Assembly (NCBI RefSeq): GCF_009801115.1
Contig: NZ_VTOL01000001.1
Location: 186,001 to 250,000 of the forward strand
Origin: Dyadobacter sp. 3J3
GTDB lineage: Bacteria > Bacteroidota > Bacteroidia > Cytophagales > Spirosomataceae
Direction: 5' to 3'
Length of the DNA stretch: 64,000 nt
How positions within the stretch are numbered: the first letter of the stretch is position 1; every line of letters begins with the position of its first letter. Below the pieces are notes generated by a model that saw only the letters and a list, made by a program, of their open reading frames with translations, was not told where the DNA came from and did no database searches. Shown here piece after piece: positions 35,629-43,493 of this stretch. Made by a program: the position numbers and the translations under genes.

Positions 35629-35757
35629 ATGTTTACGCAGGCTGATCTGATGCAGCATACCTCATTCGTTTGTGGGATTTACAAAAAGGCACTTTATCGC
35701 TATTGGGAAAGCAAAAAGGCTTTGGTAGACACAATTGTATTTAGACAACTATATTAG
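35629..35757 (+). pseudogene. Possible fragment of a TetR-type regulator
   Basis: A 42-codon plus-strand frame ends KKALYRYWESKKALVDTIVF and RQLY. TetR-family helix-turn-helix regions have the same L-Y-R-Y-x-x-S-K-x-x-L-V pattern after the recognition helix. The preceding residues (FTQADLMQHTSFVCGIY) fit poorly. Truncated on both sides; low confidence. Confidence 0.35.
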
Positions 35758-35770
35758 ATCAGGGATTCAT

Positions 35771-36058
35771 TTATTTTTCAAGGTTAAAAAATTTAAATGC
35801 GTCTTTGGTGATGATCTTACAGTTTTCAGCCAATTCTTCAAGATTGCAGGCAACACTTTCAATAATCAATTCTGAACCTCTGTGTATTTCGAGAAGATTA
35901 AGAAGCAGAATTTGAGATTGAAGAACATTGGTTTTTCCTTTTAGATTATTAAAAGTCTTAAAAGCAAATTCACGATCAGTACTAATCAGAAACCTGCCGA
36001 TTTCCCGCCTTCCATGTAAGGCTTTCATCTCGACAACAATTTGATAAAATGTTTCCAT
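35771..36058 (-). CDS. Small conserved-looking hypothetical protein
   Basis: A 95-residue protein, not recognised. No signal peptide or membrane segment. The N-terminal half (TFYQIVVEMKALHGRREIGR) is beta-prone and basic; the C-terminal half is helical and acidic (ACNLEELAENCKIITKDAFK). Size and style match the small orphan proteins common in this group. It is followed by remnant-rich DNA and preceded by the Hsp20 gene on the same strand. Confidence 0.55.
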   Translation of the reverse strand: METFYQIVVEMKALHGRREIGRFLISTDREFAFKTFNNLKGKTNVLQSQILLLNLLEIHRGSELIIESVACNLEELAENCKIITKDAFKFFNLEK

Positions 36059-36126
36059 AGTTTATTCCTTCGACTTTTTGATACTCAATTATTAAATGAT
36101 GGCGAATATGTTAACTTTTAAATATA

Positions 36127-36152
36127 ATTGGCCTGCGTTCCCGCAGGCCAAT
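36127..36152. terminator. Perfect 11-bp hairpin after hsp20
   Basis: ATTGGCCTGCG / CGCAGGCCAAT with a TTCC loop, 15 bases after the Hsp20 stop. The flanking T-tract is weak (TTATATTT on the minus strand). Confidence 0.65.
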
Positions 36153-36167
36153 CTGCCATCATTTCAT

Positions 36168-36617
36168 TTAGCCAATCTCGATCAGACGAGGGCCCTTTTG
36201 CTTGGCTTCCTCTTTCTTTGGAATAATTAATTGAAGTAGACCATTTTCGTACCTTGCCACGATCCCTTCTTCGTTAACCACATCCTTTGGAAGGATGAAA
36301 CTTCTCTGAAATGACTGATAGCTGAATTCTCTTCTGGTGTACCCATCATGCTGATTTTCTTCCTGATGTTCTTTTCGGGAGGAAATGGTAAGCAAATTAT
36401 TATCAAGTTGGATTTTAAAATCCTTCTTGTCCATACCAGGTGCTGCTACCTCTACTCCGAAGTTCTCAGCATTCTCCTTGATGTTTACAGACGGAACTGT
36501 GGTCTGTGTAGATGAAAAATTACTGTTGTCCCAGTTAAAAAGTTCACGGCCAAGGAAATCGTCGACCAGCGCTGGGATTGCAGAAAATGAATTCCGGTTC
36601 CTTTTGATAATTGACAT
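36168..36617 (-). CDS. Hsp20/alpha-crystallin family small heat shock protein
   Basis: Cytoplasmic holdase chaperone of 149 residues. The alpha-crystallin domain covers about residues 42-140: ENFGVEVAAPGMDKKDFKIQ, LLTISSRKEHQEE, YTRREFSYQSFQRSFILPKD, then ARYENGLLQLIIPKKEE with the G-x-L core motif. The N-terminal arm (FSAIPALVDDFLGRELFNW) and short C-terminal tail are normal for bacterial Hsp20. Single gene with its own terminator hairpin. Confidence 0.95.
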   Translation of the reverse strand: MSIIKRNRNSFSAIPALVDDFLGRELFNWDNSNFSSTQTTVPSVNIKENAENFGVEVAAPGMDKKDFKIQLDNNLLTISSRKEHQEENQHDGYTRREFSYQSFQRSFILPKDVVNEEGIVARYENGLLQLIIPKKEEAKQKGPRLIEIG

Positions 36618-36792
36618 GACTATTATCTTTTAAGAGTTGAACAATGATTAAATCTGCGGATGCACCGTGCATCTGGTTGCTTTTTATCAAACTTTATTCC
36701 ATTAATATTCATCGGGCTTGTTTGCGAATAAATTTAAAAACACTATGACATTTTTTCTCTTCCTGACATAAATTCTGACAGTTTTCTGCTTT

Positions 36793-37008
36793 TTAAAAAG
36801 AAAAAATAACTGACAAAATTTCAGATTCGGTGACATTGTAGTGATCAACAGGTTCAGCATCTTTTTTTTTCGAACATTCGCTTCTGGCTGGAATTAAATC
36901 TTGAACTTTGCCATGGCATGTAGCGCACATGGGATTCCAGCGCAACAAATATCCTGGTTCACTGGGACTAAAAAATATCAGGAAAATACAGAAAGCAAAA
37001 AATAGCAA
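36793..37008 (-). CDS. Possible small membrane-anchored protein with a CxxCH haem motif
   Basis: A 71-codon frame begins with a strongly hydrophobic segment (LLFFAFCIFLIFF), then RWNPMCATCHGKVQDLIPAR, which contains a C-x-x-C-H-G haem-attachment motif, and ends with a charged tail. The only starts are a TTG at 37008 or an internal ATG next to the motif. The length is short for a cytochrome c and no Met ligand region is evident. It may be a real mini-cytochrome, a truncated gene or chance. Confidence 0.3.
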   Translation of the reverse strand: MLFFAFCIFLIFFSPSEPGYLLRWNPMCATCHGKVQDLIPARSECSKKKDAEPVDHYNVTESEILSVIFSF

Positions 37009-37242
37009 AGCCCAAAAATACCTTAACTTTAAAACAGATAAATATCAGGCTGCTTAAAGATAATAGATGGCAGATTTAAAAAGGGAAGGTTTCCTGAGAC
37101 AATAGTGATTACTGGAAATGGTCACAAAACATTATCTGCGCTTTCACGTATATGTCGAACCAAACAAACAAATACTCAACTAATTGATATTAAATAAAAA
37201 AAATAATTAAGTAGTACCTGGCTTTGTATAGTCAAAGAAATT

Positions 37243-37929
37243 TCAAATAGAGCTATGACCATCCAGTACACTAAAAAGCAGATTGCTTAAAAAAAGGCCA
37301 GTAAAATTCTTCTGATCCGGTCCGGTCACGTCAGTCAATTTAGGAAGGTAGTTACTGAAAAACTGCTGATGATGCGCCGTCTCGATCAGTGTGCTACTCA
37401 ACGATCTGGGGTATTGATAGTCAGGGTTATATTCAGTCACTATGCCCGCAATCTTCGCGCACAAATCTTTATAGGGCTTAAATACTTCCGATTTATTGAT
37501 CTCCTTCACTTCTTTTACCAGGTATACTTTGCTGCTTTCTGAGATGACGATCTGATTCAGATATCTTTTATTGTATTCCATCGAACCGGAGCTGTCGGGA
37601 AGTTCCTGGGTTAGCAGCTCCACGATTGTCTGCAATTTCACCCTGGTATCTGTAAGGTTCTGCAAACGGAACATGACCAGAAACTCCATATAACTCCAGT
37701 ACCAATTAAGAATATACAGCAGCAATCGGTGTTTATTCTCGAAATACCTGTAGACAGTAGCCTCCGTAGTGTTGACTTCTACCGCAAGCTTCTTAAACGT
37801 AAAGTGCTCAAAACCTAATTCATAAATCAGATCGATCGCACTTTTTACCATCTGTTTACCCAGCTCACTACTTTCCGGGTCTTTCAAAAAGACCTTTTCG
37901 TTTAAATGAAAACTTAGCTGAAAATCCAT
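37243..37929 (-). CDS. TetR/AcrR family transcriptional regulator
   Basis: A 228-residue repressor-type protein. The DNA-binding helix-turn-helix lies at about residues 28-72 (AIDLIYELGFEHFTFKKLAV, then EVNTTEATVYRYFENKHRLL). The remaining 150 residues form the helical ligand-binding and dimer domain. It is divergent from the ABC/HlyD/TolC export operon (146 bases apart) and probably represses it; palindromes in the gap are candidate operators. Confidence 0.9.
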   Translation of the reverse strand: MDFQLSFHLNEKVFLKDPESSELGKQMVKSAIDLIYELGFEHFTFKKLAVEVNTTEATVYRYFENKHRLLLYILNWYWSYMEFLVMFRLQNLTDTRVKLQTIVELLTQELPDSSGSMEYNKRYLNQIVISESSKVYLVKEVKEINKSEVFKPYKDLCAKIAGIVTEYNPDYQYPRSLSSTLIETAHHQQFFSNYLPKLTDVTGPDQKNFTGLFLSNLLFSVLDGHSSI

Positions 37930-38013
37930 ATACTATCGTTTATCCAACGAAAATAGTAAAATATTTATCAACAATAGCTATTCTATCAAAAATAATATTT
38001 AACTTTATTTTGC

Positions 38014-38028
38014 AATAGTAATACTATT
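38014..38028. promoter_or_regulatory. Palindrome in the TetR/export-operon gap, candidate operator
   Basis: Perfect inverted repeat AATAGTA-A-TACTATT. A second shorter palindrome with the same half-site core, AATAGCTATT, lies at 37973-37982. Both fall between the divergent tetR and ABC genes, close to a TATATTTG element near 38046-38053 that fits the -7 consensus of the operon promoter. Confidence 0.5.
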
Positions 38029-38075
38029 ATAAAATAAAGCAATGTTATATTTGCAAATCTTAAAAACAATCATCT

Positions 38076-39761
38076 ATGGAAAAGGTCAATCCTTTTAAAA
38101 GATTATGGAACCTGATCTTGCTCGACCGGCCTGATATTGGTGCAATTTACTTTTATGCAATGCTGAGTGGCCTTGTCAACCTGAGCCTACCTCTTGGTAT
38201 TCAGGCCATTATCGGATTTGTATTAGGAGCATCTATGGTGACTTCCATTTATGTACTGATCATCCTGGTGGTGGCAGGCGTAACCGCTGTTGGTATCCTC
38301 CAGATCAATCAAATGAAAATTATTGAAAAAATCCAGCAGAAAATATTTACACGTTATGCTTTCGAGTTTGCGGATAAAATCCCGCGTTTTGATTTGATTA
38401 AAACGGATGGATTTTACCTTCCTGAAAAAGTGAATCGTTTTTTTGATGTACTCAACGTACAAAAAGGCCTTTCAAAACTGCTGCTGGATGTTCCGGTGGC
38501 AAGTATTCAGATTGTTTTTGGTCTTATTTTACTAGCCCTTTACCATCCTTTTTTCATTGTATTCGGCCTAACACTGATCTTTGTGCTAACACTGATCTTT
38601 CGGTTAACCGGTGCAAATGGTCTGAAAACCAGTCTACAAGAGAGTGTCAATAAGTATAAAACAGTGGGATGGCTTGAAGAGATGGCCAGGGTGATAAATC
38701 CATTTAAACTGGGCTATGATACCAACTTTAATCTGGAAAGGACAGATACCTATGTAAACAGATATCTGAATTCGCGCACGGACCATTTTTCTGTACTGCT
38801 TTTTCAATATAAAACCCTTGTATTTACCAAGGTCATCATTACTACTGCTATGCTTGCGGGTGGTTCTTATCTTTTACTCGAACAGCAACTAAACATTGGC
38901 GAATTCATTGCAGCGGAAATCGTGGTATTGACGGTGATCAATGCAGTAGAGAAATTAATCGTTAGCCTGGATAGTGTTTATGATGTGGCTACGGGACTCG
39001 AAAAGCTGGCCACCGTTACTGAAAACCTCTCTGAGCGAGAAGGTGATCTCACTTTACAATCTACCCGAAACGGAGTCAGCATCGACCTGACTGATTTTTC
39101 TTTTTCATTCCCTAATGATAAAAAGATTTTCAGCAATGTCAACATTCGCATTCCTGCCGGGAGTCTGGTGGGAATTTCCACCGCCGGGATGACGGGTAAA
39201 TCCACGTTTCTGAAAATCCTGGGCGGCCACTTTCAGCATTTCTCCGGCTCACTGCTGATCGACAAAATTCCACTTAGCAATTACCAGCTTTCAGCACTTA
39301 GAGAAAGAATAGGTATGTGCCTCAATCAGAAAGATATATTCATCGGTTCCGTTTGGGAAAATATTATTGTGGGCAGAAATCACATCAGTTCCCATCAGAT
39401 TATTGATCTGGCTGAAAGAATAGGACTTTCCGGTTTTCTGGATTTATTGCCGGAAGGCTTTCAAACACAGGTTGACCCTGATGGAAAGAACCTCCCCAGC
39501 CAATATATCAAGCACATTTCCCTGCTTAGGGCATTGCTGAATAATCCCGACCTTTTACTTCTGGAAGATCCGTGGGAAGGACTGGCGGGACACGAAAAAC
39601 AGAAAATGATGGAATATCTGTTGGGCAGACCTAACCGGGCATCCATTGTGGTTGCCGTCAACGACCCCGAATTCTTACAACAGTGCGACTATCGTATCAT
39701 ACTTACCAATGGAACAGCAACACTAACCCGAAACATAGAAAATGGATCAGGCAACATATAA
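38076..39761 (+). CDS. ABC transporter, fused membrane and (degenerate) ATPase domains
   Basis: Half-transporter of 561 residues of the type I secretion/toxin exporter class, without a peptidase domain. The membrane domain (about 20-300) has five to six helices; the nucleotide-binding domain (about 335-555) keeps a Walker A-like AGMTGKST (370-377) and a Q-loop (NQKD, Q418). The LSGGQ signature is replaced by LPSQY (473-477), Walker B ends in Glu-Asp (LLLLEDP, 493-499) instead of Asp-Glu, and the switch His is Asn529 (VAVNDPEF). ATP hydrolysis may therefore be weak. It overlaps the HlyD gene by 20 bases and is the first gene of a tripartite exporter. Confidence 0.88.
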   Translation: MEKVNPFKRLWNLILLDRPDIGAIYFYAMLSGLVNLSLPLGIQAIIGFVLGASMVTSIYVLIILVVAGVTAVGILQINQMKIIEKIQQKIFTRYAFEFADKIPRFDLIKTDGFYLPEKVNRFFDVLNVQKGLSKLLLDVPVASIQIVFGLILLALYHPFFIVFGLTLIFVLTLIFRLTGANGLKTSLQESVNKYKTVGWLEEMARVINPFKLGYDTNFNLERTDTYVNRYLNSRTDHFSVLLFQYKTLVFTKVIITTAMLAGGSYLLLEQQLNIGEFIAAEIVVLTVINAVEKLIVSLDSVYDVATGLEKLATVTENLSEREGDLTLQSTRNGVSIDLTDFSFSFPNDKKIFSNVNIRIPAGSLVGISTAGMTGKSTFLKILGGHFQHFSGSLLIDKIPLSNYQLSALRERIGMCLNQKDIFIGSVWENIIVGRNHISSHQIIDLAERIGLSGFLDLLPEGFQTQVDPDGKNLPSQYIKHISLLRALLNNPDLLLLEDPWEGLAGHEKQKMMEYLLGRPNRASIVVAVNDPEFLQQCDYRIILTNGTATLTRNIENGSGNI

Positions 39762-41076
39762 AATCCCACTCAAATCCTTTGATGCAATTTACCTCCATGA
39801 TCACAACAACAAGGTCATTTATTGGTTTTTTGGCATTATCATCCTGCTTGTACTAGGTCTTTTTTTACCATGGACCCAGAACATAAAAGCCAAAGGTGAT
39901 ATTACATCGCTCTACCAGGAACAGCGCCCCCAAAATATCAACTCTCCTATTCCCGGCAAAATCGTCAAATGGTCAGTCAGAGAAGGCGATTTTGTCAAAA
40001 AGGGTGATACGATTATGCAGATATCCGAAATCAAAGAAGATTATCTGGACCCTAATCTTGTCGGTCGAACCCAGCAGCAGGTGGAGGCGAAAAAAGGTTC
40101 CATTCGTTTCTATAAAGGAAAAGCAGCCACTTCGGTATCACAAATGGAAGCATTGCAGGCCGCCAAAAACTTTAAGATACAGCAACTCAAAAACAAGATT
40201 GCCCAGCTCAATAACAAATTAACGGGCGAGCAGGCTGAACTGGAAGCAGTTGTCAATGAATTTAATCTGACAAAAGATCAGTATGAACGGCAGCAGAAAA
40301 TGTTCGAGCAGGGCCTGGTTTCCCAAACCCAGCTTCAGCAGCGCAATACCTCTTTTCAGAATGCATTTGCCAAAAAGATAACCGCTGAGAACAAAATCGC
40401 CCAGACCAGGCAGGAAATGCTCATTGTAGAGATCGAACAAAATGGTGTCCAGCAAGAGTATTCCGAAAAGATCAGCAAAGCGGAAGGTGACAGGTTACAG
40501 AGCATGGGCAATATCGCAACCGGGGAAGGCGAAATGGCAAAGCTGGAAAACCAGGTGGCCAATTATACGATCCGAAACGGCATGTATGTGATCCTCGCAC
40601 CACAAGACGGACAGATTGTTCAGGCTAATAAGTCAGGAATAGGTGAAATACTCAAAGATGGGGAACGCATCACGGTCATCGTCCCCACCCGGGTAAATTA
40701 TGCGGTAGAGATGTACGTACGCCCGGTAGACCTTCCACTTATAAGCATCGGACAAAAAGTAAGGTTTATGTTTGATGGCTTCCCGGCCATCGTATTCAGT
40801 GGCTGGCCCGAAAACAGTTATGGCACATTCGGAGGGAAGGTAGTTGCTTATGAACACACCATCAGTGCGAACGGATTGTTTAGAGTGCTGATAGCCGAAG
40901 ATGCTGAGGACCGCCCCTGGCCACAACAGCTGAAACTCGGGACTGGTGCACAGGGCATCGCATTACTGAAAGACGTGCCGGTATGGTACGAGCTCTGGCG
41001 TAACATCAATGGGTTTCCGCCCGACTATTACACCCTGAAAGACACGGTATCGAAAGATAAAAACAAAGAAAAATGA
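39742..41076 (+). CDS. HlyD family periplasmic adaptor protein
   Basis: Membrane-fusion protein of 444 residues linking the ABC transporter to the TolC channel. One membrane segment (about 24-44, VIYWFFGIIILLVLGLFLPW), a lipoyl-like half (NSPIPGKIVKWSVREGDFVK), a long coiled-coil hairpin (about 105-265, rich in Gln, Lys and Glu) and a beta-barrel (TVIVPTRVNYAVEMYVRPVD; GQKVRFMFDGFPAIVFSGWP). The gene overlaps both neighbours (20 and 4 bases), indicating coupled translation. Confidence 0.92.
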   Translation: MDQATYKIPLKSFDAIYLHDHNNKVIYWFFGIIILLVLGLFLPWTQNIKAKGDITSLYQEQRPQNINSPIPGKIVKWSVREGDFVKKGDTIMQISEIKEDYLDPNLVGRTQQQVEAKKGSIRFYKGKAATSVSQMEALQAAKNFKIQQLKNKIAQLNNKLTGEQAELEAVVNEFNLTKDQYERQQKMFEQGLVSQTQLQQRNTSFQNAFAKKITAENKIAQTRQEMLIVEIEQNGVQQEYSEKISKAEGDRLQSMGNIATGEGEMAKLENQVANYTIRNGMYVILAPQDGQIVQANKSGIGEILKDGERITVIVPTRVNYAVEMYVRPVDLPLISIGQKVRFMFDGFPAIVFSGWPENSYGTFGGKVVAYEHTISANGLFRVLIAEDAEDRPWPQQLKLGTGAQGIALLKDVPVWYELWRNINGFPPDYYTLKDTVSKDKNKEK

Positions 41077-42506
41077 AATTCAGCCTCTTCATGAAAAGTT
41101 TGGCCATACATTTGACAATGATCTTTGGGCTGGCAATCTGCAATCCTACCACTGCTCAGGATTCAACGATGACACTGACAGCGGCACAGGTGCTGGAACT
41201 GGTGAAAAAATTCCATCCTGTTGCAAAACAAGCAGCTATACATATAGACAAAGCGCAGGCCGACGTGCTGATCTCACGCGGCGGCTTCGACCCTGTTGTG
41301 GGCGCTTACATGGCCCGTAAGCGCTTTGACGGCACCAACTATTATAACAGAACTTCACCAGAAATTGTAGTTCCTACATGGTATGGGATTGAAGTACACA
41401 GCGGAATTGAAAACTATACCGGAGAGCGGCTAGACCCGACAATGACAAAGGGCAAGTCTGCATTTCTCGGTGTGAGTATTCCCCTAGGCAAGGATCTTCT
41501 GATGGACAAAAGGCGTGCGTTTCTGAAACAGGCCCGGATTTTCAGATCCATGGCCGACACCGAACAAAGACTGGCCTTAAACGACTTGTCAATGGATGCC
41601 ATGGAGGCCTACTGGCAGTGGGTAAACAGTTACAATCAATATCTTGTTGTGCAGGCCAATGTGGCTGTCAATACACAACGGTTGGATTTTGTCAGGAAGT
41701 CGTTGCTAAACGGAGAGCGTGCGGCCATTGACACCATTGAGACACTCGCTCAACTACAAAGCTTTCAATATCAACAAAATCAGTATCAGTTAGAATTTCG
41801 AAACGCTGGTTTACAGCTCTCTGCTTTTCTGTGGAACGAAAGGAGTGAACCTTATAATCTGCCGGAGACCGTCATCCCTCCTGCAGACTGGGACAATGAG
41901 CAAAATATTAAAGACTTTGACCTTCAACTGGTCAGTCTGCTTTCTGCTGCGGCGCAGACGCACCCCGAATTGCAGACTTATGATTTCAAACTTCGCGCAT
42001 TGGATATTGATAAAAAACTAAAATTCCAGGAACTATTGCCCAAAGCAGACTTCCGATATAACCACCTCAGCAAAGGATACAATGCTCTGGCGAGCGCGGG
42101 AGAATCCGCCATCTTTGATAATAATTACCAGTATGGATTTAAATTTGAAATACCGTTACGACTTTCAGCTGGCCGCGGAGAATATAAAAAGGCAAGGCTC
42201 AAAATCCAGGAAACCCGGCTGGGACAAACACAGAAGCGGTTGAATTTGGAAATAAAGGTCAGGCAATACCACAATGAGCTCGTTTACCTCAAAGAGCAGA
42301 TAGGCTTGCAAAGTCTGAACTATAAAAATTACCAGCAACTGGTAAAAGCCGAAGAGATACGGTTTGAAGGTGGAGAAAGCTCACTTTTTCTGATCAATAG
42401 CCGTGAAAACAAGGCACTGGAGGCCCGGCAAAAACTCGTTGAACTCAAGACCAAATATTTCAAAACGGCATATGCTCTCCAATGGAGCGCAGGTTTATTG
42501 GATTAA
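41073..42506 (+). CDS. TolC family outer membrane channel protein
   Basis: Outer-membrane efflux/secretion duct of 477 residues with a signal peptide (LAIHLTMIFGLAICNPTTAQ). Two halves of long helices typical of TolC repeats are seen: LTAAQVLELVKKFHPVAKQA and AQADVLISRGGFDPVVGAYM in the first; LRALDIDKKLKFQELLPKAD in the second, ending with a helix EARQKLVELKTKYFKTAYAL. It completes the ABC-HlyD-TolC set. No obvious secreted substrate gene follows. Confidence 0.9.
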   Translation: MKFSLFMKSLAIHLTMIFGLAICNPTTAQDSTMTLTAAQVLELVKKFHPVAKQAAIHIDKAQADVLISRGGFDPVVGAYMARKRFDGTNYYNRTSPEIVVPTWYGIEVHSGIENYTGERLDPTMTKGKSAFLGVSIPLGKDLLMDKRRAFLKQARIFRSMADTEQRLALNDLSMDAMEAYWQWVNSYNQYLVVQANVAVNTQRLDFVRKSLLNGERAAIDTIETLAQLQSFQYQQNQYQLEFRNAGLQLSAFLWNERSEPYNLPETVIPPADWDNEQNIKDFDLQLVSLLSAAAQTHPELQTYDFKLRALDIDKKLKFQELLPKADFRYNHLSKGYNALASAGESAIFDNNYQYGFKFEIPLRLSAGRGEYKKARLKIQETRLGQTQKRLNLEIKVRQYHNELVYLKEQIGLQSLNYKNYQQLVKAEEIRFEGGESSLFLINSRENKALEARQKLVELKTKYFKTAYALQWSAGLLD

Positions 42507-42551
42507 ATATTACACAAAACAGCCAAGGCTGCAAGCCACCAGGTTACCTTC

Positions 42552-42578
42552 ACCCTCTGTGAACTACTCACAGAGGGT
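42552..42578 (+). terminator. Hairpin after the export operon
   Basis: Perfect 11-bp stem ACCCTCTGTGA / TCACAGAGGGT with a five-base loop, 46 bases after the tolC-type stop. No strong T-tract follows, so termination is probable but not certain. Confidence 0.6.
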
Positions 42579-42649
42579 ATTGATGATAGAATTCTTACGG
42601 ATCATTAATCTGTCAAAATGAATAACAAACACTTCCATCTAAATATATA

Positions 42650-42663
42650 GTATAATATTATAC
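42650..42663. promoter_or_regulatory. Palindrome A upstream of the folE operon
   Basis: Perfect 14-bp palindrome GTATAAT-ATTATAC, 150 bases before folE. It resembles the core of the larger palindrome just downstream and may be a second site for the same protein or part of the promoter. Confidence 0.4.
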
Positions 42664-42673
42664 CAAATATTTT

Positions 42674-42699
42674 ATTTTAATACAATATTGTATTAAAAT
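42674..42699. promoter_or_regulatory. Perfect 26-bp palindrome upstream of the folE operon, candidate operator
   Basis: Half-sites ATTTTAATACAAT and ATTGTATTAAAAT abut with no spacer and are perfect reverse complements. Size, symmetry and AT-richness fit a winged-helix dimer of the MarR type, and the operon ends with a MarR-type gene, so autoregulation is a reasonable inference. Confidence 0.55.
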
Positions 42700-42812
42700 T
42701 GCGGTCAAGATAATTATCCCGACCAGCAAACTACGTTCATGATCGTCCAGACTGCAATATCTATATCCGGTTGGGTAGTTTAATGAGTTTTTTCTAAAAT
42801 AAACATCAATTC

Positions 42813-43493
42813 ATGCTAAAAGAAGATACTGTAAATCACCAAACAGAAAGCCATCGTACAACCTATTGGGATGAAGAAAAGCAAACTTTTGAAACCCATA
42901 TATCGCCAGCGACCAATAACGAGCTGGATGATGAAAAAAAAATGGAGTTGATCGCCGGACATTTTGCTAAAATCATGCAGGTGCTGGGACTGGATTTGTC
43001 AGACGACAGTTTAAGAGACACACCAAAACGTGTGGCTAAAATGTATGTCAAAGAAATTTTCAGCGGGTTAAATCCGGCTAACAAACCAAAGCCAACCCTT
43101 TTCAACAATACCTATCAGTACAATCAAATGCTGGTTGAAAAAAACATTGCGGTTTTCAGCAATTGTGAGCATCATTTTGTACCTATAGTAGGAAAGGCTC
43201 ATGTCGCATACATCAGTAATGGGCAGGTAATAGGTTTGTCCAAACTGAACAGGATCGTCCAGTATTGTTCTCAAAGGCCTCAGGTCCAGGAAAGGCTGAC
43301 AGTACAGATAGCAGATATGATCAAAGAAGCTATTGGAACAGAAGACGTAGCGGTTGTGATTGACGCGCACCATCACTGTGTATCGAGCCGGGGGATCAGG
43401 GATGCAAACAGTTCAACACGTACAGCGCAGTACTGTGGAAAATTCCTGAATGTCGAAACCAAAAATGAATTCCTAAACTATACCGAAAGATGA
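42813..43493 (+). CDS. folE: GTP cyclohydrolase I
   Basis: Converts GTP to 7,8-dihydroneopterin triphosphate, the first step of folate and pterin cofactor synthesis. 226 residues with an N-terminal extension of about 40 and the full catalytic core: zinc ligands C118 (SNCEHHF) with H121, and C189 (HHHCVSSRG); substrate-binding GLSKLNRIVQYCSQRPQVQE and DTPKRVAKMY. It heads a six-gene operon of redox proteins rather than folate genes, so it may supply a pterin cofactor for this set. The stop overlaps the SDR start by four bases. Confidence 0.95.
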   Translation: MLKEDTVNHQTESHRTTYWDEEKQTFETHISPATNNELDDEKKMELIAGHFAKIMQVLGLDLSDDSLRDTPKRVAKMYVKEIFSGLNPANKPKPTLFNNTYQYNQMLVEKNIAVFSNCEHHFVPIVGKAHVAYISNGQVIGLSKLNRIVQYCSQRPQVQERLTVQIADMIKEAIGTEDVAVVIDAHHHCVSSRGIRDANSSTRTAQYCGKFLNVETKNEFLNYTER

